64,000 bases of DNA from Bombus terrestris (lineage: Eukaryota; Arthropoda; Insecta; Hymenoptera; Apidae): NCBI RefSeq assembly GCF_910591885.1, contig NC_063274.1, positions 4,774,001 through 4,838,000 on the forward strand. The letters are read 5' to 3'. A program made the position numbers and the translations under genes. The notes under the pieces were generated by a model that saw only the letters and a program-made list of their open reading frames with translations, did not search any database and was not told the DNA's origin. How positions within the stretch are numbered: position 1 is the first letter of the stretch; every line of letters begins with the position of its first letter. Positions 13,401 to 24,947 of the stretch are shown here, piece after piece.

Positions 13401-14781
13401 CTCACGAATGCATGGTATAATAAATTATAATCATTCAAAGCGTATCTTTTTGGAGCACACTTTACGTTCAAAACATGTGTGTACGTATAATTTCTACATT
13501 TTATAATATTCATAAATTATTGAAATATTTGTCAATGTTGTACTTCAGATATCGAAGTGATCCAGTGATACTGAAACCAGGACCGTCACCACTTGTAGCT
13601 GCTTACGATTTTGCACGGGAAATTACCGAACCTGATGCACTGGATGGATTATTAAACGATCCGGATGAAATGCGAATGCAAGCACTTGTAATTAGAGAAA
13701 GAATATTAGGACCAGCTCATCCTGACACCAGTTACTATATTCGCTACAGAGGAGCTGTATACGCGGATGGTGGAATGTTCAATCGTTGTATAGAACTTTG
13801 GAACTATGCCTTAGATATGCAGCAAAGCATGCTGGAACCACTCGATCCAATGACCCAGAGTTCACTTTTTAGTTTTACCGAACTCTTTAGTTTTATGATA
13901 GGTAGACAAATAAATACAGGACGTAGAGTACCACAGGTTCAGAGAGAAGAACTTCTTAGAGTGTTCAAGAAAGCTGTACGTTTCAAAAATATACGGGATA
14001 TTCGTTATTTGTTTGCAAATGGCAATATACAATCTATATTATTGCAGGTTTTGGAGGTGAAGTTAGGAAAACAAATGTTGGACAAAGGATCGGCTCGTGG
14101 ACGTGATATTGCCTATTTGAACAGAGTTCTCGTCAGCACTTTACATCTAGCAAGTTTATTGACTCACGAAATGCCAGAAGAAGACACTGCGGAATATTCT
14201 GCACTGCATCAAGCGCTTTATGAGTTAGTTCGAATAAATCCCAAAGACAATAACGTAAGTTAATACGAAGGATTTACCGATTAAAAATATATAAGTGATA
14301 AATTTTTTGAGAGATTAATTTCTTTTCCTTTTTTGTGTAGGATCGAACTGTGTTGCATTTAGTTTTTAGCGAAAGAAATACGATACTCGGAGCTGGTCCT
14401 AAATGTCCGTCGTTTAGGTTTCCTTCTCCGCATTTAATAAAGGCTCTTCTAAAAGTTGGCGCTGATGTCTCAGCAAAAGATGCAACCGGAAGTACGGCAT
14501 TACACCTTGCTGCTATGTTCCATCCGCCAACCGATCTTGTTAATATTCTTCTTGATGCTGGTGCACATATTGATGCTGTTAATAAAATGGGTAGCACGTT
14601 CGAATCATTGACGTGGAGTAACAACGCGTATGAGACTTTAACACGGAATAAACACCCATATGATTCGGTATATCCCATGAGATACACAAAACTCACCTGT
14701 CTAGCAGCGAGGGTAGTAAGGAAAGCATACGATATTGAGTCTGTCCCAAAACATCTTCAAGATTTTGTTCAAATGCACTAG
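10465..14781 (+). CDS. FEM-1 family protein (CUL2 E3 substrate receptor), ankyrin-rich
   Basis: Six joined exons, 10465-10624, 11918-12118, 12343-12594, 12737-12893, 13549-14254 and 14341-14781, give 638 codons plus stop with all phases agreeing. The first exon starts in phase 0 after a good acceptor, so a short N-terminal exon is missing (candidate at 860-898). The product has N-terminal ankyrin repeats (TPLVIACRNGHYDVAEYL, TPLRAACFDGHFDIVRFL, GNTALHDCAESGSLEVVKVL). It then has the FEM-1 central TPR-like block with IRERILGPAHPDTSYYIRYRG, two more ankyrin repeats, and the terminal TCLAARVVRK and LQDFVQMH motifs. FEM-1 proteins recruit C-degron substrates to CUL2-RBX1. The aspartates equivalent to human FEM1C D77 (in FDGE) and D126 (in CFDGH) are kept. 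It looks nearer FEM1A/C than FEM1B. It is rather diverged, and has extra residues near the middle (NIRDIRYLFANGN). Confidence 0.93.
10625..11917 (+). other. fem-1 intron
   Basis: The intron starts GTAAAA and ends CCAACAG, in phase 1. It is AT-rich with a run of about 24 A at 11602-11625. There is no second gene inside that I can support. The minus-strand ORF at 10939-11136 looks random. Confidence 0.7.
12986..13480 (-). pseudogene. mariner-like (DDE_3 type) transposase relic inside fem-1 intron
   Basis: The reverse strand of the intron 12894-13548 encodes broken pieces of a Tc1/mariner-superfamily transposase. Around 13335-13375 it reads FQQGGVPLHHHRE, matching the usual FQQDGAPPH catalytic block but with the Asp lost. 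Further along, in another frame, it reads SIDFFLWGFIKEKVY, matching the PDLTPxDFFLWG block near the last catalytic acid, followed by the C-terminal tail to about 12990. Stops and frame changes separate the pieces, so it is dead. I did not find terminal repeats, so the element's limits are unknown. Confidence 0.75.
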
Positions 14782-17700
14782 TGGTATTAGTGCACTACGC
14801 AGTGGAAAAGATAGGCTATTGCTTAGAATGCTACAAGAAATATTTATACGTTATCTAAACAATAAGAAAAATCAACGATAAAGTTTTATATCTTTTTCGA
14901 AAGTGTAAAATTAATATTAAGATACTTTTCCGAATAAGCAAATATGAACATAGAAAAGAATGCTATTATTATACATATAATGCCATGATGTGGCATACGT
15001 AAAATATGCTGTCAGTAATTTTTAGTTAGATCTGGTTTTTAGATAATTAAATATCAGTGAGTCAGTAATCTCTGCGACACCAGTATCGTTCAACTAAAGA
15101 ATTAAGAACAATTCAAATATTTATGAATTTCAAATTAGTCTTAAATTATGTTCTTCATTTCGTCCAATGAAAGAAAAATTCTTAATATTGATGTTGATCA
15201 ATACAAAACACCTAAGATTACTGATATGGGTTATGATAGCTCACAAACATCGGTTAATATGATTATCGTATACGCTGACAGCCTTTTCCCTTATACATAA
15301 ACCCCATTACAAGCCATAATATACAAATTACATTGATAACATTTAGTTATAACTCAATATATGTTAAATTGAAAAATTGTGTAATCATAGAAATTACTTT
15401 CATTCTCATTGTTACATAAAAAATAAGAACAGACGTAAAATTATGTAAAATACTTTTTTATATAGCATGGAATATCTAAAATATAAATTACTTATACGTT
15501 TTTATATATTAAAAAATAGGGAAAAATAAAATTATACGTTAAAAATTCTACGGTATAATATTTTTATTATACATATAAACATGTTTTTTGAGTTTATTAC
15601 TTGAAAAAATTTGCCAATTAGAAGATTTAAGAAGTTACGTATATATTATGTTAATCTATAATATTTAAGCTTACCTTTATTTAAAATGTGATAAACATAC
15701 ATATACATTATAAGTATTATACAGAACTATATATACTTAAGAATTATATATCCGAGGTGTTTTAGTAAGGTGCTTTTTTTGAAAATAAACAAATGCACTT
15801 GACACTAAATAGCACAATTATAACAATTTTCTCACAGGAATGCATATAGAGTTTATAATATCATTGAGATCTTGATGTGACTTGAGTTTTATACTTTTCG
15901 AACACATTTTTGTTTCAGTGATTATATTCACACACTTTATTTTTACACAAACACTGTGATTCTCTACAAAAAAAGTATCTTACATTCAGTCACCCAATTT
16001 AACTGTTTTATAATGTGAAGACTGGAAATACAGGTGTGATTAATAATATATCGAGATGTTCATTTATTTCTATTTAATAAGATACCAATGGATTTTCATC
16101 TTACAAAACTTACCGCTCAATTACCTTTCGCTCGGACGAGATGCTTCCCTGGAAGAACAACACATTCATAAAAATCTGTTATACAAATTGTAGAACTTAC
16201 CCAATTTTCCTGCAAGATGTTAGCCGCAATTTAAAAGTGATTAATTATTCAAGATATATTTAAATCCTCTATATTAAAACATTTTATTTTTAGGCACTTA
16301 TTCAAACAATTTCGATAATGAGCGTTTAAACGATATCAAAGAGAAGATGTCGTTATCCCTATTCTCTTATGTTCGTCGAAACACATAATATCCTTCCTCC
16401 AAAATATCTCGTGGAATAATAAAACACAACCGATCAATCACTTACGATGGAAATAATACAACAAACCATAGCACACGATCTCATGCGTTATAAAATAAGA
16501 CCCTATCTGACATCAATGACATTATAAGAAAAAAAGACCACATCCTTCAAATGTTAAGAAACAAATTTGGCAACCACACAGCGGAGATCGACGATGGTTA
16601 TTAAAAAATTCCATACGCATAGTGATTTGAACACGCATTAAATATTTCATTGGCGATTGCGGCAAAGACCAGAGCATAAAATATTTACAACCACTTACCA
16701 TAGAAGTTACAGTCATAATAAGTAATTGTGCTTCTTACGTTACATAAATTCACTTGGAATATAGAAATTTTACAGTTCTACACTAGTTCTCAATAAATGT
16801 GGAGGATACAATAAAATCTCTCTAGATGCTACAATAAAATAAGAATCAACCACAATGTTAGAGACGAAATACTATATTACCGTCCACAGTTTTAATTTTC
16901 CCAAAACCTGTTAATCCACTATTTCAAACAATAGCATAAATTTTTAACAATCTTCGAAAGAAGAGTACCACATGTAACTTGATAATTCGAATATCACATT
17001 AACAATGCATTCCAGTAACCATTAATGAAGGAACAAATATTTGATAAGTTTCAAGCAAATTATTCCTTCTTGAAATATATATTCATCATAGAGGAATAGA
17101 AAACCACAATCACCTGAAAAATATCTCACCTGCGATGTAAACAAATATTCATGCCTCACAGATAGTGAAGTTTATAAATCTCAAAAGTAAGCAGGGAGTA
17201 CTAATATCTACAGTTATACATTTTTTAAGCAGAAATTTCTGCTTAAGTGCAATACATTTGAAAAAACTCGTTCTAGGTAAATGTATTGCACATGTAAAAG
17301 TAGCGGAAACAATATCCTCTATGCCAATGCATATACACAGCTTAAACCTGCTTAAAGTATAAAGAATCACAACAACACAGAAATAAAACACAACGACCAG
17401 CATATTTTTTTGTAGTCAAAACGGATTTGGATTTTATTCAATCACTGTCATGATGTTGTGGTTATACAAGAGTGTTATACAATGCGCAGAATGTTCCTCG
17501 AGATCTACATAGCGAGAGGAAATATGTTTACCAAAGAATATATATATAAAATTAGCTGTGAAAAGCCTCTATTTGCATTTTGTAAAAACCGATAGATATT
17601 AAAAATTGTTGGTTCTTTACACAAATATTTTGTATTTTTTGGTAAACATATAATTGATGCACAATATGTAAGACAAATTCTGCCAAATTTTGGGTATAAA

Positions 17701-18651
17701 GTCATCCAATGTTCGTTCGCTGAAGTCTCGAAACGAGTGAATTGGAAGGGACCTTCCTAATGACAACTAAAATTTTGTATGCTCCGCTAAACTTGAATCT
17801 CCAAGTTACTAAAACGATGTGACGCGACGAATAAAAGGATCAGATCGCAGAACTATAATGAAAACAATGCAGTCCCCTATTGAGCCATGATGTATCTTAC
17901 TATGTATTAGATACAAGAATAGAGTGCGACCGATACCACAAACAAATCGATACACGATGTGTGTAGGATTGTGCATGAAAGTATCTATCATACATGGATA
18001 AACTTTAACTCGTAAAATCCGTAACAACTATATCGCTTTAATATTTATGCTTGAAAGATTAATCTGTCCCTGATCGATAAACCACTCCGCGAACGACCAA
18101 AGCGTCATGTTCAACCGGAATGTGGGGAAATCGATTGATCTCTCGTGAGAACTAAGAAATAAACTTACAAGCTACATTTGATAATTACTGTAAATAGCAT
18201 AAACCTATATACTGAAAAACCTACAGATTACGTAGAACATTATGAACCTAAATCTAACAACTAAACTGTATGTCGATCACTCAAAAAGATCGACTTAGGA
18301 GTGAACAATTAGTAGACTTCCACTGTAAAAAGGAACGATAATCTGGTAAAAGAATTTCGAATGAAATAGTCGTAGCAAGGAAGGGTGATCATCGGCAGCC
18401 AATGAGTGTTTCAACGTTGAAGTAGGCATAAAACAACTGTTGATCTTCCAACGACAGATACTTCTCACCCACTGTCCTAAGTTCTGCCACACTACTAGGA
18501 TGAATTTCAAGTATTGTCACCAGGAGCGGAACAATCCTGCAGACGACATACGAACACCCAGTCTCCTCTCGCTGCATCAATAAATTATTGTTAAGCATCA
18601 AATTCTGCAGAGGTTCTCTATTAATGTTACCTTGAGTGTATTCCCCAGATT
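14782..18651. other. 3' region between convergent fem-1 and hnRNP M genes
   Basis: This is AT-rich non-coding DNA that must hold the 3' UTRs of both flanking genes. Candidate fem-1 poly(A) signals AATAAA lie at 15525-15530 and 15784-15789. A reverse-strand AATAAA (TTTATT at 17433-17438) could serve the hnRNP M gene. None is proven. The short ORFs at 16522-16716, 17149-17403, 17505-17705, 17809-18027 and 18295-18601 show no coding character. Confidence 0.5.
17225..17291. repeat. perfect palindrome followed by a 13-bp perfect hairpin
   Basis: Positions 17225-17246 form a 22-base perfect palindrome (TTAAGCAGAAA then TTTCTGCTTAA). Immediately after it, GTGCAATACATTT at 17247-17259 is exactly inverted as AAATGTATTGCAC at 17279-17291, with a 19-base loop. 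It lies in the 3' region shared by two convergent genes and could be an RNA structure, a transposon scrap or chance. Confidence 0.6.
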
Positions 18652-21192
18652 TTAGTAGAGACGAACATCAATCGTCCTACCATCAATACGTGACCGATTC
18701 ATCATAGCTATATATAAAAATTATTAAGAAAAATCTTTAAAATAATACATGCCCTTCAAAATGCGTATTCTCTTAAATAGACAAAACTGATCTATACTAT
18801 TAGCATATTTTTTAAAAGGATACACACAGCGCGTTCAGCATCCCATTCAGATGCGAATCGTACCATGCCCATGTCAGTTCCCCGCATTTCAGCAAATTTC
18901 ACCTCTCCAACGTCTTGAAATTTGTCTCTCAACATTTGCCATGTTGTGTTTGGTGGGAGCTGTTACAATTATTTTTATGTTTATAAATAAACATACATGT
19001 ATTACATATTGTGTACAAATTAATGTACTTGTGTACATACATTTCCTATAAGAATGGTGTCTGACATCGGCCGAGAACCATTAGTATTCTGTCTGTTCCC
19101 ACCTCCTCCTTGACCTTGATTTCCGGCAAAACCACCACCTCCACCAGGAACACGGTCGTTGTCCCCTCTGTTGAATCCACCGTCAAAATCTCTGCCACCA
19201 CCGAAGTTAGAACCACCAAAAGCATTGTTTCCACCGAAGCCTACATCATTGTCCATTTTAGATAAGCCTCGCGGCGCAAATGAATTGTTGCCTTGTCCAC
19301 CAGCTAAAGAGGCTTGTAAATTAGACAAACCTCCAACTCCTCCGCCGAAATTATTTAAGTTAGAAGCCAACTCATTTGTTAACGACGAATTCAGCAAAGA
19401 ACTGGTGGTCAGGTTAGCGCTCAGACCTCCAGCAAGACTTGCTTGAAGAGCTGCAGCATTTGAATTTGTCAATGCAGATGCTATAGGTATATAAATATAC
19501 ATTGTCAGCTTCTCTATCTATCCTATTTTACATATTACATTTATAGTAAGACTCACCTAACTGTGCTGGCACAACATTGTTTAAACCAGCTCCAAAAGCA
19601 CCAGCAGCCAACACAGGAGCAGAAATAGGATTTACAACAGGTGGATTATTTGCTTGTACATTAGGAATGTTTCTAGCTACATCCATCAATCTATTACCAC
19701 CAGCTCCAAGACCCATTCCAATTCCCTTTAACCCTATTTTGGAATTGATATCAATTTTCATTTTTATATGTTTATATAACAAAATAAAATATATCTTAGG
19801 AAATAAGAAGGTACCTTCTGGTAATTTTGGTGGCATGTCTGGTTCATTTGCTCTGTCAAGTCTCACAGTCATACGTCTATCATAAAGTTGCTGATTATGA
19901 AGCATTGATATAGCTTGTACAGATTCTACTGGATGGTCATATTCTACCACTCCAAATCCTCGAGATTTTCCATCTTTATCTTTTCCTAATTCAACATGTA
20001 GTACTTTACCAGCTAATTTAAACACTTCTAATAATTTCTTTTCATCCACTTTGTAATCAAGCTAAATATACAAAGTAATAACTTAATAAACTTTCACATA
20101 CTTAATTTGTCAATTTAATACAAACCGTATCGCAAAATATACTTACATTTGCTACAAATACTCTAGTAACTAAAGGTCCATTAATACCTAAAGATTCTAA
20201 AAACTGAGTACTTAGACCATAGGTATTCCCAAATTTGCTATCTCCACCACCACCACCACCGCCACCACCTCCGCCGCCACCGCCTCCACCACCACCTCCA
20301 CCGGCAGGAGCATTCATATTTTGACGCCCACCACCTTGTGGCCTTGGCGGATCCCTAAATCTATCATCACGAACTCTTTCATTGTTACGAGCTGTTGCTA
20401 ACCGGCCATATTTGTCTCGTTCAACATCAAAGTCCTAAAATACATAAATATTAAATATGTCCTTAACACTGATTACATGGTACCCATCCAAGTCGTAAGG
20501 AAGTTGAAAAAATAACAATATACTAACTACCTCTTTGACGACCAGCTTTCTCCCTTTAATATCATACCGATGCATTTTTTCTACAGCAATTTTTACCGAG
20601 TCTGAATCTTCAAATTCAACAATACCACAACCTCTTGGTTTGTCATTTTCATCAGTAAAAAGTTCAACATGAGCAACTTTTCCAACTTCTGTTCTGAATA
20701 AATCCTTCAGATCTTGCCAGCGAAAATCATAGGGAATGTTTGATACGTAGATTCGTCGATCTGAAGCCTTTCGACCACGATCGTTTCGTTCCCTACTACG
20801 ATCACGACTTGTAGAATTTATTCGATTTTGTCGTTCCGCTCTCCTGTTACGATCACGTTCTCTACTTCGATCTCTCTCCTCGTTATTCTGCACTTGACTC
20901 CTAATATTTAATAAGATTATATAGAACTAACGTGTGTAAGAGAAAACACGTTTTACTGTTGTTTGTTAATATATGTACCTACAAATTTGGTTTTTCGATA
21001 TGTAATTTGTATAAATTTTAACTAAATTGAGTGATTCAACAAATACTTGCTAAAAAAATGTATACTGCTGATACGCTGAAAATGTATTAGCGTCGGTTTG
21101 TGTTAATTGTACATGATTCTCCACGCCGACAAAGAATAGACAATGAATTATTATAAATATCAATTTTATACTTACTCCTCTTGCTTAATCAT
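18652..21192 (-). CDS. hnRNP M / rumpelstiltskin-like RNA-binding protein, three RRMs
   Basis: Eight exons on the minus strand are 21192-21176, 20900-20531, 20434-20147, 20061-19815, 19733-19557, 19480-19041, 18959-18824 and 18707-18652. They join in phase to 576 residues. An Arg/Ser/Asp-rich N-terminus leads to RRM1 (about 54-128; RNP2 IYVSNI, RNP1 RGCGIVEF). Next come a 20-residue glycine run (174-193), RRM2 (220-296; RNP1 RGFGVVEY), and a Gly/Met-Gly and Ala/Asn/Gly-rich linker with KGIGMGLGAGGN as in hnRNP M. RRM3 (about 508-576) runs to the C-terminus. hnRNP M proteins bind pre-mRNA in the nucleus and affect splicing; the Drosophila relative Rumpelstiltskin also binds nos mRNA. The first coding exon is only 17 bases and the stop is 17 codons into the last exon. 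The donor of exon 7 (GTATCC) is weak but is the one that keeps the frame. Confidence 0.95.
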
Positions 21193-21984
21193 TGTCAACG
21201 CTTTTTGTCCTGAATAAACTAAATTATTTAAAGAACATACAAATAGTTTATTCGTTAAAAAGAGTAAAAGATACCGAATAAGCAAACATACGCGACGATG
21301 AAGCGTCCTATAAAATGGCCGTCCGAGGAAATGCTAAACCATACCGGAAACTACTGTATTCAAAATAAGTTCTTATTTAAAACGATACGAATAAAACTAT
21401 AAAAATCATTTAATTATAATATTTCTATGATATTACGTTGTTACCCTTCTGCGTTGCAAGTATAAATTATATTTCATATTTAGAAAACATTACACGATTG
21501 TGATTATTAAACATTTGAACATAATTGATTGAGAAGTTTCAAACTCGAGCTCTATTGTCTTCGGAAAAATTAAAAGTCGATTCTGTAGCCAATCAAAATT
21601 TACGTATCAATATTCATATTTAAATTAAATAGATTCTTTTTAAATGTTACAGAAATGTTTATTATTTCATATTCTTATTCCGATAGTTTATTGTTTAAAA
21701 AATGATAACAGAAAGTTTGAAAAGACAATCTCAATCATTGAAAATAAATTTGCCTTTAGTCATTATCTTATAAATCAAAATGTCGGTATATGTGGAGCCA
21801 CTCGTCATGTTCTATACTATCGTCCATTATATTCCGTTTCCGAATAGCAGAAGACATCGTTTCGCGGGAACCAATCACAAGTGTGATTCATTTCACATCT
21901 CTGGGTTTTTGGTGCTGCTTCTGACGTGCGCAGCAATTTTAGGTGGTGGAAGTTCTTGTTTTTATTATAAAATTTACAAAGAGA
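21193..21984. promoter_or_regulatory. divergent promoter region between hnRNP M and IDH3A genes
   Basis: The two start codons face away from each other 792 bases apart, so this interval holds both promoters and 5' UTRs. It is AT-rich with only a weak CpG signal. No TATA box stands out for either gene. An upstream ATG at 21780 opens a frame that overlaps the IDH3A start in another frame and continues past its first donor. Confidence 0.55.
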
Positions 21985-24426
21985 ATGGCAGCACAGTGGA
22001 TACGAAATGCAGTAAGTAACACGTGTCAATCCAGAAATCTTAAAACCAATAAGTGTCCTACACGTAATTGTGATCCTTCCCAAACAATGAGGTTAGAATA
22101 TTTCATATCTTGGTTATATCTTTTTGCTGAGGTCTCTAACAGCTTGGCAAACTATCTCTTTTCCTTATATCATTTATAATTTTTCTTTCCTCCTTTGACA
22201 CTATATCAATTTCTCATTACAACCTTCGTACTATCTTTCTTTACGAAATATAGTAGTATTCCGTGTGTCTTTTATTAATAATTATCAATCTTATTGATAT
22301 TTGATTAACAGGTCCCGAAAATTGGCTGTGTCCGTTTTTACAGCAGTAAAATTCACAAATGCACACTTATTCCCGGAGATGGTATCGGACCCGAAATTTC
22401 AACTGCCGTACAAAAGATTTTCGATGCTGCCAAGGTAAAATAGTTTTTATAAATAATTTTATAAGTTAACAGTTTTCGTTATACACAATATTTCTAGGTA
22501 ATTGCATGTCTTATCAGTCGAATGGAACTATATTGATAACATGTGTCCACTTTGACATTTCTGTTGCATTTTTGCACAGTGGATATCACATTTTGAGTAA
22601 CTGTTATAATTTTTTCATTATTCGTGGTTTGAACCTTACAAGGTGACCCTAAGTGTCCTACTAATAACCTTAAGGAGTTTATTTTAATCTTACTCTTATA
22701 CTGGTTGATCCAATTGTAGGCTAATTCAGTCTGCTCTTGTTGTAGCTAGGGTATGTTCTTTTTAATTTGTATATTTTTTATAAACACAGTGTATATTTTG
22801 TGAACTTCAAATAAATGCATGAGATTATTAATTTGTTTTCATTTATATGTGTAATAATGATGCATAATAGTTTTAATATTGAGAAACAACAATGTACTAT
22901 TTTTCAGCATGAATGAAGAAACTTTAATAGTATCACTCATATATCATGTATTGCATAACACTGTTACTCAACTGTTAGTATCTATATGTATGTTAATATA
23001 TACCTATACAGTTTATTCTTTCATATAACAGCACTAATAAAGATGAATGTATCCAATGTTAGATAAGATTGTACCCAAACATTTTGTATTTCTTCATATG
23101 CATTCATATATACTTGTAATATTATCTTAAATACCAGGTACCAATAGAGTGGGAATCTGTTGATGTAACACCGGTAAAAGGTCCAGATGGAAAATTTGGT
23201 ATTCCACAAGCTGCCATTGATTCAGTTAACAGAAATAAAATTGGTTTGAAAGGACCATTGATGACACCTATAGGAAAGGGACATAGATCTTTAAATCTTG
23301 CATTAAGAAAGTAAGCCTACTTTTATCTTTATGTAATTAAGAATAGTTAAGCGTATCTACTTCAAACATCCATATTGTTTCAGTCTTCATATATTTGTTA
23401 CGAGTCAATGTAAACATGTAATTATTTGAAATAGTGTAGACTGCTTTAGTGTAGACTATAGCAAGGAGTTATCCTATTTCTTTCTTTTGTTTATTTTTTT
23501 CTTTTTTTTTTTTCAGAGAATTTAATTTATATGCCAATGTTCGACCATGCCGTTCCTTAGAAGGATATAAGACATTATATGACAATGTTGATGTTGTCAC
23601 TATCAGAGAAAATACAGAAGGAGAATACTCTGGTATAGAACATGAAATTGTAGAAGGAGTTGTACAATCCATTAAATTGATTACGGAGGAAGCTTCCAGT
23701 CGAGTAGCAGAATTTGCTTTCCAATATGCTCAGGATAATAATAGAAAAATGGTTTGTAATCTACTTATTCAAAAATTGACTTAAAAAAAGAAACTAACAA
23801 ATATTTTAAATAACTATTAATTTTTTTAATAGGTGACTGCGGTACATAAGGCAAATATAATGAGAATGTCAGATGGTTTGTTCTTAAGGTGCTGTAGAGA
23901 AGCTGCACAAAAATTTCCCTCTATTAAATTTGAAGAAAGATATTTAGATACAGTATGCTTGAACATGGTTCAAGATCCTAGTCAATACGATGTACTTGTA
24001 ATGCCTAATTTATATGGTGATATTTTGTCTGATATGTGTGCTGGACTTGTAGGAGGACTTGGTCTTACACCAAGTGGAAATATTGGTTTAAATGGTGCAT
24101 TGTTTGAATCTGTGAGTAGACAAAATTTTATATTTCTTTTCAAATATGATAGGGCGTGATTTGATAATAATTTTGTCCCAAAATAGGTGCATGGGACTGC
24201 TCCAGATATAGCAGGTCAAGATAAGGCGAATCCTACAGCATTATTACTCTCTGCTGTAATGATGCTTAAGTATATGGGACTAAATGAACATGCTAAAATG
24301 ATCGAAATTTCTGCTTATGACACTATTAAAGAAGGCAAACATTTAACTGGAGATCTTGGTGGATCTGCAAAATGCAGTGAATACACTAATGAAATTTGCA
24401 AAAAAGTTTCAGCATTAGCTAAATAG
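21985..24426 (+). CDS. Idh3a: isocitrate dehydrogenase [NAD] subunit alpha, mitochondrial
   Basis: Six exons, 21985-22011, 22312-22434, 23138-23310, 23517-23751, 23833-24111 and 24187-24426, join in phase to 358 residues, close to the 366 of human IDH3A. The product is the catalytic subunit of the mitochondrial TCA-cycle enzyme converting isocitrate and NAD+ to 2-oxoglutarate, CO2 and NADH. Visible motifs are LIPGDGIGPEIS (28-39), the substrate-binding arginines and RENTEGEYSG (138-147), and catalytic VHKAN with Lys192. Metal-binding aspartates are at 225, 249 and 253, in NLYGDILSDMCAGLVGG, and the nucleotide-binding HGTAPDIAGQDKANP follows. The first 23 residues are basic and free of acid (MAAQWIRNAV...VRFYSSK), as expected for a mitochondrial presequence. 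The first exon encodes only nine residues. All key residues are intact. Confidence 0.97.
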
Positions 24427-24941
24427 ATGATGTAAAATTTATTGGGTATAAACTGCCAAATACTCGTAGAAATAATATATGTGACGTAAAACGTTATTTT
24501 TAAATATCTCTGTAATTTGTTTTTTTTTTCGAAATTTTTTTCAATGTGTCCCTTCAAAACGTATCTGGAATTTATTTGATTGAATTGCAGAGATGTTCAA
24601 TGTAGGTAAAGGATATTTTTTTCATTTATATTTGCACTCATTTAGATAATTTGTTGAGTACTTGAATTAGTTTATTGTAAAACTTGATGTTACTCAACAT
24701 TTGTAGATTTGTTAATGTGTAATAGCATTTAATACGATTCTATTGCAATGCGACTGAATACACGTATATGTATGATTGTCATACTTGCTTATTGTAAAAG
24801 AAAGATTCTAATAGAATCTGTAAAAAGTAAACATGTAAATTAATTTAGGAATTCTGTACAATACCTTAGAATGAAGTTGTTGATAATGTGTGCCTCGAGG
24901 AAGAGTTTCAAGAAATAACATATTGCGCAGTATTACACGTA

Positions 24942-24947
24942 AATAAA
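24942..24947 (+). terminator. poly(A) signal for IDH3A
   Basis: AATAAA lies 516 bases after the IDH3A stop codon and is followed about 20 bases later by a GT-rich stretch (TATGTGTTGTGTTC), the usual cleavage context. It would give a 3' UTR of about 0.5 kb. Confidence 0.6.

Noticed and set aside
14274..14696. 140-codon minus-strand ORF
   Set aside because: Antisense shadow of the last fem-1 exon.
19159..19446. 95-codon plus-strand ORF
   Set aside because: Shadow of the hnRNP M Gly/Asn-rich exon on the minus strand.
21780..22019. 79-codon ORF upstream of IDH3A
   Set aside because: As a protein gene it overlaps the IDH3A start in another frame and runs past the first splice donor; kept only as a possible upstream ORF.
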